Shown here: positions 1 through 10,278 of the stretch, piece after piece | Numbering within the stretch: the stretch's first letter is position 1 | Layout of the letters: each line of letters starts with the position of its first letter | Assembly: GCF_004379255.2 (NCBI RefSeq) | Contig: NC_056049.1 | Coordinates: 24,660,063-24,724,062 of the forward strand | DNA: 64,000 nt | Source of the DNA: Salvia splendens | Lineage: Eukaryota > Streptophyta > Magnoliopsida > Lamiales > Lamiaceae | Direction: 5' to 3' | Notes under the pieces: generated by a model | The model's database searches: none | What the model saw: only the letters and a program-made list of their open reading frames with translations | Told to the model about the DNA's origin: nothing | Program-made: the position numbers and the translations under genes

Positions 1-1100
1 ACTAATTATAATAATATTAATTATTGTTACTATTATTTGCTAATATGTTAATAAATGCTAGTAAATTGCAAATAGCAATTTCCAATGGTAATGTCTAGTT
101 AAGGCTATGTGCTACTTGTAATAAATCAGACGATATATATGCAACTTGCTATACTGAGAAGAATTTGGACATGTGGTGTGGCTTTTAGATTTGTTTTTAG
201 AGGTTTTAATTAGTTGGACGTTGGTTATGATATTAAACCATTGAGTTTATATTTATTTCGTACTATTTCATGTAAAAAAAAATCGATTGCATACAGATAA
301 AAATTAATTACAATTACTTTAAATAGTTCTCAATCAATCGACATCGTTTGATTTATGAATAGTTGTTTAACTCACGTTCACATACTTCTATCACACATAA
401 TTTCATCAAAAGTTTCACTATGGAATAATTACTAACAAATCGATCCAAGTTTCAAACTTTTTTTGATGGATCTTTAAAATTGCAGCACATAAGGGAATTT
501 GGCAAAATTCCATAATTTCATATTTGATATTAGTTTTTTTTTGGTAATATATTAATTTTAATATTACGATAATTAGTTAAATAATCACTTTAGTCATATT
601 TTATTCAATTTCACCAAAAGAGTTTTATTACGAGAAAAAAATTAACGGAACATGGTTACCCTTTTTTATACTATAACTAAAATGTTAGTGGAACGAAACT
701 CTCATTATTAAATGTTCCATTTTTTAATTGTCTGCCTATTAATAAATATTTAATTTTAATTTTACTATTTTTGACAATGTCTCTTTAATTCATTCTAATT
801 TAATTTATTTTAAAATTAATATGCTATAAATATATTATCTCCATAATACTATTTTTTTAAAAGTTAAATAAATTCTAAAAATTTAAGTAATTTATAAATA
901 TTATATTTATTGATAAAAGGAGAAGGAACGAAGGGAAAATGTAAAAATATTTTTATTAAATAATCAGAGCATTTAACCGTACATAACGCCATAGTTGTAC
1001 ACGTGCCAACTAATTAGATATTTTGAGCACCCCTTCGTCAATAAAATATACAGTCAACCAAAATCCATAAACCAAAATCAAAAAAAGGAAAAACAGCATC
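1..1100. other. AT-rich intergenic DNA upstream of the acyltransferase
   Basis: The stretch is strongly AT-rich with many short A and T runs and no convincing reading frame. I see no transposon ends or structural RNA. The last few hundred bases presumably hold the promoter of the acyltransferase gene that follows. Confidence 0.6.
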
Positions 1101-1127
1101 ACAACAAATGCATGAACCCAGCACCCC

Positions 1128-1135
1128 TATAAATA
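1128..1135 (+). promoter_or_regulatory. TATA box of the BAHD acyltransferase gene
   Basis: TATAAATA lies 107 bases before the start codon, in C-rich surroundings and followed by a CT/GA-rich leader, as in many plant core promoters. Transcription would be expected to start about 30 bases downstream, giving a leader of roughly 75 bases. Confidence 0.6.
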
Positions 1136-1234
1136 CCACCCCATGCCCCCACTCTCCCCATCACTCTCACTCCCTTCTCTTCCAAAACAGAGAGAAGCGA
1201 AGACAGAGAGAGATCAAAACCACAGCAATCAACC

Positions 1235-2689
1235 ATGATTTCGCCGTCGCCTCTTCCAATTCTCTCCAATTGCACCGTCTTCCCCGACCGCGCCTCTACT
1301 CTCCCCGATCTCAAGCTCTCCGTCTCCGATCTCCCCATGCTCTCCTGCCACTACATTCAAAAAGGCTGCCTCTTCACCCGCCCCCCTCTCGCGGCGCCGG
1401 AGCTCGTTTCTCAGCTGAAACGCGCCCTCTCCGCCGCCCTCTCTCACTTCCCGCCCCTCGCCGGCCGCCTCACCACCGATTCCAACGGATACGTCTACAT
1501 TTCCTGCAACGACGCAGGTGTCGAATTCTCGCACGCGTACGCCGCAGATCTAGAAATCCGCGATTTGCTAGGGTTTTCCGGAGACGGCGATTTGCCGGCG
1601 GAGTTGAAGCAATTTTTTCCGTTCGATCTGACGGTGAGCTACGACGGCCATTTCCGGCCGATTCTGGCGGTTAGGGTGACGGAGCTCGCCGACGGAGTTT
1701 TCATCGGTTGTGCGGTGAATCACGCCGTCGTGGACGGGACTTCGTTCTGGAATTTCTTCAATAGCTTCGCGGAGCTCAGCCGCGGATTGAGGCGGATTTC
1801 TAGGGCGCCGGATTTCAGGCGCGAATCGATTTTGATATCTCCGGCGGTGCTCAGGCTGCCCGAGGGCGGCCCGAGCGTCACCTTCTCGAGCGATTCGCCG
1901 GTGAGGGAGAGGATTTTCCGATTCAGTAAACAATCGATTCAGAGGCTCAAATGTGCTGTTAACAGCCGGAAATTTGAAGGAGAAGGAAACGGAATTGATA
2001 TCGCTGAGCTGATGGGGAAGCACAGCAACGACACGTTGAAAAACCCTGACAGCAAGCTAACGCCGTTAGCTTGGCTCAGGAGCGCCGTTTCTAGAGGAGC
2101 GGCTCCCCAAGCGGCGGCGGCGGTTGAGATCTCGTCTTTTCAATCGCTGTGCGCGCTGCTCTGGCGCGGGGTCACCCGCGCCAGGAAGCTTCCGGAGGCA
2201 AAAACGACGACGTTCCGGATGGCGGTCAATTGTCGGCACCGGCTCGAGCCGAGGCTCGAGCCGCTGTACTTCGGGAACGCGATCCAGAGCATCCCGACGC
2301 AGGCGGCAGCCGGGGAGGTCCTGGGGAGGGACCTCCGGTGGTGCGCCGAGCAGCTGAATAGGAACGTGGTGGCGCACGACGGCGGCACGGTGAGGAAGTA
2401 CGTGGAGACTTGGGAGAGGGACCCGCGGTGCTTCCCGTTGGGGAATTTCGATGGGGCGATGATCACGATGGGGAGCTCGCCCCGGTTCCCTATGTACGAG
2501 AATGATTTCGGGTGGGGTCGGCCCGTCGTGGTCCGGAGCGGCCGCGCCAATAAATTTGACGGCAAGATATCGGCCTTCCCAGGCCGCGAAGGGAACGGAA
2601 CTGTCGATTTGGAAGTGGTTTTGGCTCCGGACACTATGGCAGGCCTACTATCCGACCCGGAATTTATGCAATATGTATCGGATTATTAG
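1235..2689 (+). CDS. BAHD-family acyltransferase, single exon
   Basis: The gene encodes a 484-residue protein of the BAHD family, cytosolic enzymes that move an acyl group from acyl-CoA to an alcohol or amine in specialised metabolism. The catalytic HxxxD motif is HAVVD at residues 163-167, and the structural motif DFGWG is at about 424-428. Length is slightly above the usual 430-460. The uninterrupted frame and start context AACCATG support the chosen start. The overall sequence resembles the uncharacterised acetyltransferase clade related to Arabidopsis At3g50280, but substrate cannot be read from sequence. The frame is intact and GC-rich compared with its flanks. It stands alone with no pathway neighbours. 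Confidence 0.93.
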   Translation: MISPSPLPILSNCTVFPDRASTLPDLKLSVSDLPMLSCHYIQKGCLFTRPPLAAPELVSQLKRALSAALSHFPPLAGRLTTDSNGYVYISCNDAGVEFSHAYAADLEIRDLLGFSGDGDLPAELKQFFPFDLTVSYDGHFRPILAVRVTELADGVFIGCAVNHAVVDGTSFWNFFNSFAELSRGLRRISRAPDFRRESILISPAVLRLPEGGPSVTFSSDSPVRERIFRFSKQSIQRLKCAVNSRKFEGEGNGIDIAELMGKHSNDTLKNPDSKLTPLAWLRSAVSRGAAPQAAAAVEISSFQSLCALLWRGVTRARKLPEAKTTTFRMAVNCRHRLEPRLEPLYFGNAIQSIPTQAAAGEVLGRDLRWCAEQLNRNVVAHDGGTVRKYVETWERDPRCFPLGNFDGAMITMGSSPRFPMYENDFGWGRPVVVRSGRANKFDGKISAFPGREGNGTVDLEVVLAPDTMAGLLSDPEFMQYVSDY

Positions 2690-2765
2690 TCACCATATTA
2701 TTGTATTACTATGTAATAAGAAAAATGAGGAAAAAGAAAAAAAAATGATGCGTGATTGACAAATT

Positions 2766-3734
2766 TGTGACATAAATTTGTAGAAATCATGGTATTAAAT
2801 ATGCCCTGTCAATGGATTTTGACCAAATAATAAATGTGACGAGACATTTAATTTTGTGAAATTAAATGACATAGCGTCGATCTACATTTTACGTAGATAA
2901 ATGTAGTATATTCACTTTCTCAAATCCGATTTCCGGTGAGTGAGAAATAGTGGATTAAAGTTGGGCATAATTAGCTTTTAATTAAAGCTTGGAGTTGGAA
3001 CTTAGGGAATAATTAACTAGTGTTAATTATCCCACATTGGAGGATTAACACATCTTTTAATGTGTTTAAATTAAGTGACTTTATGTTACTTAATAATTAT
3101 AGTGGACCAAGATGGGTGAAAGAGCCCACACGCGCGCGCCGCCGCCGCCCGCCCGCCCGAGCGCGTGCTCGTGCTCGTGGTCGCGGTCGCGGGCCTCGGG
3201 CCCGATCCCGATTACGTGAGAAATCCACACGCTCCACACACGGATGGCACACTCCTGCCACACACTCGTAACCGTCGGCGGTTACGGATCTGCCATGATG
3301 AGCCTTCATGGCTTGGTTGACCCTGCATGGTGGCTCGGCCTATAAATAGGCTAGTCATTCTACTGCATTAGGACTACACATTTCACAAGCATTCTCTGCA
3401 TCATAAGCTCTCTCTCCCTCTCTGCATTGTTTTCTGTCGAAAGCTATGTCCTCTTCTCCATCCCGTTCGCCGGAGCTCTACTGATTGCGGTGCTGCATCA
3501 ATAGAGACGTAGCCATTTTACCTTTGGGGACGACACGTCAAACCGAAGAACACTACCGGGGCGTATCTCGTCTTGCTGGAAGTGGCCTCCTCGACTCGGC
3601 TCAAACATTATTCACGGTTACTGTTTCGTTTTTGCATTTGTAATCTCATTCTAGTTCAGTTTCCTCTTTTGTATTCCTTCTTTTGGGTTGTATTACGCCC
3701 GGCTTTTATCTCTTGTAATCCCCAGAAACCAACA
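2766..3734 (+). mobile_element. Possible solo LTR of a retrotransposon
   Basis: The segment starts TGTGACA and ends CCAACA, with AATT directly outside both ends. It contains a GC-rich block near 3125-3215, a TATA box (CCTATAAATAGG, about 3341-3352), then a CT-rich start region and a T-rich tail, which is the usual U3-R-U5 order. No retrotransposon coding sequence adjoins it, so a solo LTR left by recombination is the best reading. The flanking repeat is only 4 bp and AT-rich, so the borders are uncertain. It could also be a non-coding transcription unit. Confidence 0.4.
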
Positions 3735-3775
3735 AATTTTTTTTTTTGGATTCTATTTTCTTCCTCTCTATGTAA

Positions 3776-3845
3776 TTGGTATTAATTCCAATGTGTCAAT
3801 CTAATTTTTTTTGGTATTAATTCCAATGTGTCAATCTAATTTTTT
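3776..3845. repeat. 35-bp tandem duplication
   Basis: Two adjacent copies of a 35-base unit containing TTGGTATTAATTCCAATGTG, each ending in a T run. The copies are nearly identical, so the duplication is young. It lies between the possible solo LTR and the Harbinger element. Confidence 0.8.
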
Positions 3846-3943
3846 TTCTAGAGCTTTAGTCGTTAGTTGAAGGAGTACAAATTATTGAAACAATTGATAT
3901 TAATGATTAAATATAATTTGTAAATATTTCTCATAAAATATCA

Positions 3944-5504
3944 GGGCACCCGCAATGGGGCGCCCGATGGCACGCCCTATGGCGTCCATCGTCCTCGGGC
4001 GCGGACGATGCTCCCATTGTGGGTGCCCGCCATCTTCCGTCCCCTTCGTCAGCGGCCGATCCATAGGGCGCGCCCTATGGTGCGGACGATGGCCTATCGT
4101 CCGCGCCATTGTGGGATCGGCGGACGATGGCACACGTTTTTTACGCGACCGCGCTGCAGCTCACGAGCGTCTGATTGCAGACTATTTTGCCGATCAACCA
4201 CGGTGGGGAGAGACTGTTTTCAGCCGTCGGTTTAGAATGTCGTGTTATTTTTTTCTCAGCATTGTCCGGACGTTGTCATCACGTGATGAATACTTCACGT
4301 ATCGGGAAGACGGCATCGGCAGACCCGGCCTTTCACCGTTGCAAATGTGTACGTCTGCACTTCGTCAGTTGGCCTACGGCACCACGGCGGACATTTTCGA
4401 CGAGTACCTCCACGTCGGGGAGACAACAGGCCGGGAGTGTCTGAAGAGATTTTGTAGGGGAGTTGTGGAGGCCTACAGCGACACATATTTGAGCAAGCCA
4501 ACTGCCGCTGATTGCCAGGGCCTGATGAAGATGCACGAGACGGCGCACGACTTTCCTGGGATGCTAGGGAGCATCGACTGTATGCACTGGCAGTGGAAGA
4601 ATTGTCCGACGGCGTGGAGAGGCCAATTCACAAGTGGATACAAGGACAGCCACCCGACGATGATCCTCGAAGCCGTCGCTGACCATCGGCTCTGGATCTG
4701 GCATGCTTACTTCGGCGTAGCCGGGTCGAACAACGACATTAACGTCCTCAACTCATCCACCCTCTTCACCGAGCAATGCAATGGCAACGGCCCGGCCATC
4801 GAGTTCACTGCCAACATGCTCTAACACCACATGAGGTACTACTTGGCCGATGGCATATACCCTAGGTGACCTATTTTTCTGAAGACGATCAACTGCCCAA
4901 TTGGTGAGAAGAGGGCTTTATTTTCCCAAAAGTAGGAGTCGGCGCGGAAGGATGTCGAGCGGGCATTTGGTGTGCTCCAAACACGGTGGGCAATTGTGAA
5001 AGGGCCGGCTCGTCTCTGGTTCAAGAAAGTCATCGCCGATGTCATGTACGTGTGCATAATCAAGCACAACATGATAGTCGAGCATGAGGGTGGGAGCATC
5101 ACCGACTGGAACGATGATGACGGTGCATCTAGCTTGTCCAGCACGGCGACCGAGCCCCCTCTAGAGGATTACCGCCGGGCTTCAATGAGGTTCTAGCTAG
5201 CCAGGTCTCAATGCGCAACCAACAAGACCATGTTCAGCCCATGAACGACATGATTGAAGAAGTGTGGGCCCGTAACCACTGTCGCTGAGTTTGCGTATTT
5301 TTTTAATTCGTATTGTAATGTATTAATTTCTATAAATGAAATGAAGTTTTTTCCTAATTTTGTGTGTTATTTAAATTTTCAAATAAAATGAAAATTCATA
5401 GGGCGCGCCTTAGGTTGCCCTATTGCAGGTGGGGGGTAGGAGGATAAAACTGATGATGTGGCGCGCCATAGGGCGCGCCTTAGGGCGCCCCATTACTAAT
5501 GGCC
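3944..5504 (+). mobile_element. Decayed PIF/Harbinger transposon 1
   Basis: The left end GGGCACCCGCAATGGGGCG is mirrored at the right end; the inner part AATGGGGCGCCC is identical in both arms and the similarity continues for about 40 bases. The trinucleotide TCA flanks both ends as a 3-bp target duplication, the size made by PIF/Harbinger elements. The element is 1,561 bp and carries a broken transposase. The left arm contains several extra copies of the terminal GC-rich motif, and the right terminal motif is present twice (about 5396-5437 and 5465-5504). Confidence 0.8.
4146..5288 (+). pseudogene. PIF/Harbinger transposase pseudogene
   Basis: This is a relic of a Harbinger nuclease-type transposase. 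The open part runs to 4824 and includes HERLIADYFADQ, the first catalytic Asp in GSIDCMHW and the second in GSNNDINVL. A stop at 4822-4824 follows, and the same protein continues past further stops near 4867 and 4936 to the catalytic Glu in DVERAFG (near 4955) and a C-terminal tail ending near 5288. The first ~60 residues and the native start are absent, replaced by GC-rich terminal-repeat DNA. An open frame reaches back to 3955, but its first part is translated inverted repeat, not protein. The gene is dead. Confidence 0.85.
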
Positions 5505-8500
5505 TCACTTTAAACATATCAACGGTCGCCTTCGTCCCTTCGAGAAAAGGGTCAACGGCCACCCTCAAATTTGTATACATTTAAAAATAGTTAGGTGTAA
5601 ATTAAAGATACTCCTATTATTTTGTGAAGAACATAAGAATTGTGTCAATAAATAGTCCAAATATGAATAGTGAGAGATCATGACAGGATACAAGCATAAG
5701 CTGGTTGACTTAGTATTTATCAAAGATTCCAATTAGCCCATCAATTTTCAACGGGTTGATAATATTATACTAACAATAATACACGTAATATTTCATAATT
5801 TTATGATGTGCAACTAACTGTAAATTAGTAAATGGAAAAATTGCGCAAAAATTATAAACATTTCCAGAAATCTGGTATTTTCCTCGAATGAATTTTAAAA
5901 ATGATGAGAAATACGTATTTATCATGAAGTTAATTTTAGGCCAATTTGACTCACCATACACATTTTGTATACATAGTAATTTTCTAACATTAGTTAATTT
6001 TTTGGCCAATTTTAATTCATCATACAGATTGTTCTGCGCGTAGGGGTTACACTATGACGTTTGGCAAGCCACGACAACTAAAATTGGCCTAAATTAACTT
6101 CATGGGAAATCAACTTAGTATCATTCAAAATCCATGGTACTTCACACCATTTTTAATGATAGTGGGAATATCAAATTTCAGGAAATGTTAATGGTTTTTG
6201 CAGCTATTTCCCTTTTATAAATATGAATAATCTCAAAATATATATTGATGATGAAGATATAGTAGCTTTATTTATTTTTATTTTATATTTATTGTTTTTG
6301 TTGGCCTTTTCATGGGTTACCATAGAAATAAAGTTATGTTGGAACTTAGACAAGTATAGTACATCAATAAAGAAGCAAAAATAATATGCAAAAATGAAGT
6401 GGCACTATCGATGCTCGACCATGTTTCCCAACTACTAGCACATAAAAACAACCCAATGGTGCAAGTACGCCACATCGGATTTCTCATGTCCAATCTCCAT
6501 TTTTATTATTCGGACAAATAATATTTTATGATATATAAAAATTAACATCTTAACAATCATTATCTTAGCAATTCAATCCTATCATACTACTTATTTATTG
6601 AGCACATGAGTAGTTGATTGACTAAGATTATATGGTTTGGAGTTGTGGGGTAAGGATTTATATCCGAGGAATTGAAGTTTAAATTTTGAATTGAATATTG
6701 GAATTCGATTTAGGATATTTCAAGTATATGGTTTAATTATCCGTACAAGTTAACAATTTTTGTATCACATGTTTGTGGATAAAGTAATTCATATATTTTT
6801 TTCATCTTTATTAGAGTATAATTATGAAGAGTTCAGTCGTTGAAGTATAAAATAGCATACGTTATTTTATTATTTTACTTCTATGAATTATACATAAAAA
6901 TATACATAATACTTTATTGATTTGTAGTAGGTAATATAAAATGCCCACCATATATTTTGGCCAGTCCAAAGGGAAGATTAAGGTTTCTACACATATATTT
7001 ACCAAATGGATTGGGCCTCAGCTCAGCCCAGACCCACGACTGAAGCAGTCTGGGCTGAACTAGATGTAATCTGGACCTATCTCGGTCAGGCCCACTTGGT
7101 AAGTTGATTGAGTTGGACTACACATAAAAAAACATTATTGCATTTTTTAATTTCTCATAAAATTTTAAACTTTTATTAAATATTAGTCTAAACTAAAAGT
7201 AGATACTACTATTATACTATTATACTCATTTTATATCTTTTTCAGGGCCATGCTTGACCTAACCTAATTTTTCTCTTAGCAGGAATGGTTTTTTTGTTCT
7301 TAGCGGGAATGGGTTTGATAGCACCAGAGTCGTGTAAAGCACAAAATGAATATGAATTCTCACAATTACGAAAATACAGATGTAGATAGATACCTCAAGA
7401 TCTAAGTGCTTGTTTGTTAGCCTAGATAAGATCATAAATCTTCCGATAATTATAAGAATTTAAGTTCCTTTGTATCTCTTGGAGGTCGTGATTGATGTTT
7501 GTTGGCAATTGAAACATAAAAATGAATATAATAATATTCATATCGGTGTACTCAAAGAGCTTAATCATTATATAAGTCTCATGGGTCTTTCCTCTTATCA
7601 CCAATTGGTTTTAAGATGGAATCCATGAATTTCTATGAATGTTGACGTAATAGGACAAGCTCGAATGATACTTCTCTTTCAATTTGCAATCACCATATTC
7701 GACAAAATTCACTACCATCTCATCTTACTTAATTTAGGTGAAATTGACGTTGATATGTCAATCGAAAATATGTACATGGACCAAACGGCGAGAGGACACA
7801 TCCTTGGGTTTGGTCTAGTTATGGTTGATGTCGAACTTTTCAAAAACAGAACTGTAGGGCCGATATTAGATGTAGCGCATGACAGTGTGCTTGGAGCGGT
7901 CGCGGCATTGGACTAATAAGCCATACATAACAGGGCCGAGTTTAGAAGCAGCTGGGGCGCGATTCTCGGCCCTATAGCAGGCGTTGCTTATGTATCTGGA
8001 GAAAAATGAGGTTATGACTAAAAATGAGTGTTATAGTCTCATAATTCACTGCAGTCAAAATTAGTGAACGAAATGGCTTCGTATTGGGAAAAAAAGACTA
8101 TATTCATCACTCTCATAGGAGCGATTGCTATTCCAAATTCAGCAGACGACGGAAGAAGATATTGAAGATCGAATGACTCGAACTCGAACGATGCAGAACA
8201 GTACTTTCAGAGATTTTTGCAGTGAAACAGGCATATTAGACGCATGTTTGCATTTCGTGAAAATGAAATTGCACGAATTTAACCACAAACAAGGCATCGC
8301 TGACAACGTCATCAACTTAGGCATGGAAAAACCCAAGGAATTCCGAGATCAGCTCAAACAGTGGCACAAAGACTGATAGTCATACCTAGTTTCCCATCCT
8401 TTGAAATATCTAAATACGAGTCTTGATAAATCTCCACAATCCAACCATCAAAATACAATTCAAGCATTTAATATCAGTATATAAACATAAGAGATTCAAC

Positions 8501-8576
8501 AACCAAATAAGAACTTGTGCACTCCAAAGGTTAAAATAGTAATACCATGTAACACATATCATCCAACTACATTAGC
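5505..8576. other. AT-rich DNA without a recognisable gene
   Basis: Two short open frames exist on the plus strand, 7635-7916 (93 codons) and 8125-8376 (83 codons). Neither has a domain I recognise and neither has an obvious promoter or splice pattern. They may be chance frames or fragments of a decayed gene. The rest is AT-rich DNA without clear repeat ends. Confidence 0.5.
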
Positions 8577-9215
8577 CTACAACTTTGGTAAAAGATTCTT
8601 TACCATATCAAATAGATCACTATCTTTACCTGCTATTCGTAGAGGTTCAATCAACATCGAAAGAGTGGTAGCACCAAGTGTGCATCCCCCTCTTGTAGTC
8701 ATCTCTTTCAAGACAAGAATCGCATCGTCCAACTTAGTCCATTTGAGAAGACCTTGAACAAAAACGTTGTATGTCACACTATTGAGCAAGCACCCCTTGT
8801 TCACCATTTGCACCATTAAATCCTTAGCCTCTTCTGTTTGCCCATCTTTGCAAAGTGTACCAATAAGGCTTGTATATGTTATAACATCAGGCTGCAAATT
8901 TCGGGACAGAAGCTCATCAAACACATCCTTTGCTTGTCTAAGTTTACCATCATTGCACAACCCTTCAATGAGGATATTATAAGTTATTACATTAGGATAC
9001 ACTTGTAGAGCTTCCATCTCTTTGAACAGCTTCAAGCCCGCTTCACACCGGCCTTCACCAAATAAGGCCTCTAGCATTATGCTATAGGAAACCACATCCC
9101 ACTCTAACCCTTTGGTGCAGATCATGGTAAAAATACGACTGACTTCATCAATTCGTCCCAACTTGCAGTACCCTTTCATCAAATTATTGTAGCTTGTAAC
9201 ATCAAATTTATCCAT
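8577..9215 (-). pseudogene. PPR protein 3' fragment (restorer-like)
   Basis: The open frame encodes 212 residues made of about six P-type pentatricopeptide repeats, each with the typical pattern such as VITYNILIEGLCNDGKLRQA. PPR proteins bind organellar RNA, one base per repeat, and this sequence type resembles the restorer-of-fertility-like class. A full gene of this class has about 600-700 residues and an N-terminal organelle presequence, so this is only the C-terminal third. The upstream edge coincides with the start of the 1.02-kb duplicated block at 9205, showing that a rearrangement removed the 5' part. The first Met is simply the first in the remnant. Confidence 0.8.
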
Positions 9216-10226
9216 TAATTTCTATGAAGGTGAGAAGGAACAAAAATGTTGGACAAAGTAGTGGGCTGCACTCTATTTCCTGCCACATATGTAAGATCAG
9301 AATTTGTAAATATTTAACTAAATTTCATTTTTTACTCCCTCAAAATTAATGTTCAAATTTTCTTATTAGTTCTGGTTTATTGTTCAGGGAACATGCAGAC
9401 ACAGTCCAAATGCGAGCATACCATCCGAACGATTTCACGTCATTGATGCTAACTCTATGAATCAAGTTCAGAATGTGGAAAGAGAGAGGTCTAAAAATTT
9501 GTGATGATTCTAGCTCTAGAATGATATGGATGTCACCTGCTCAAAATTATGGAGATGCTAGTTTCATGGGAGAGAGTACACCAATGTAAACATGGGAGGA
9601 ATATGAAAATGATATGGATGTCACCTGCTAGTTTCATAAGAAATAGTGCATATTCTTATGGGATGGAGGGAGTATTATAAACTAAAAATAGTTACTTTAC
9701 ACTATTTAAGGAATGGAAGTAATGTTAGTTGAGAGTAGCGTCTACATTAATAGTAGTGAAATTGGATTTCCAAAATAAGAAAGTCCATATACTCCCTCCG
9801 TCCCAATTACAAAATTAAACAATTGGATTTCGGCACGAAATTTTATGTAATATTGTTTTGTGAATTAATGATAAGATAATAAAGTAACAGAGAGGAAAAA
9901 GTAGAGAGTACTGTTTCCATTTAAGTAAACGTTTCATTTTTAATAGGAGACCTAAAAAGGAAAACGTTCCATTTCTAATGAGAGTACTTTTCAAGGACTG
10001 ACTAAAAAAATAATTCATACTCCCTCCGTCCACCATTTAAAGAGTCATTTTGACTCGGCACGAGTTTTAAGGAATTGTTTGACTTTGTGAAGAAAAGTAA
10101 AGGGAGAAAGTGAGTGGAATGTGAGACTCATTTTAAGTATTAGTTTTTATATTAGATTGTGAGTGTAAAAAGTTGGTGGGATATGAGGTCCGCATACTAA
10201 AAGTGGAATAAAGTAAATGGTTCTAT
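9205..10226. repeat. Segmental duplication, copy 1 (partner 15912-16932)
   Basis: About 1,022 bases match 15912-16932 almost base for base, with only scattered substitutions. The block contains several MITE-like pieces with CTCCCTCCGTCC ends (right-hand end near 9660-9672; left-hand ends at 9791 and 10020). In both places a PPR sequence lies just to the right on the minus strand. The similarity stops inside a MITE at TTCTAT. Confidence 0.9.
10020..10226. mobile_element. Stowaway-like MITE, right end missing
   Basis: The left end CTCCCTCCGTCCACC follows a TA dinucleotide, as in Stowaway (Tc1/mariner) MITEs. The matching right end is absent here but present in the duplicate copy at 16988. The break falls where similarity between the two segmental copies ends. 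Confidence 0.65.
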
Positions 10227-10278
10227 TAGAATGGTGATAATATCACTAACCTCCACTTGATAAGGACTAGGATACAAA

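Noticed and set aside
1108..1674. 188-codon frame overlapping the BAHD gene
   Set aside because: It is an arginine/proline-rich shadow of the GC-rich BAHD coding sequence in another frame.
3955..4145. N-terminal part of the long open frame at 3955-4824 as real transposase protein
   Set aside because: It is a translation of GC-rich inverted terminal repeats; the transposase similarity begins only near 4146.
7250..8376. Two plus-strand frames and a faint dirigent-like reading on the minus strand near 7640-7900
   Set aside because: The similarity is limited to a few residues and needs several frameshifts. No motif is complete, so I report only an unrecognised region.
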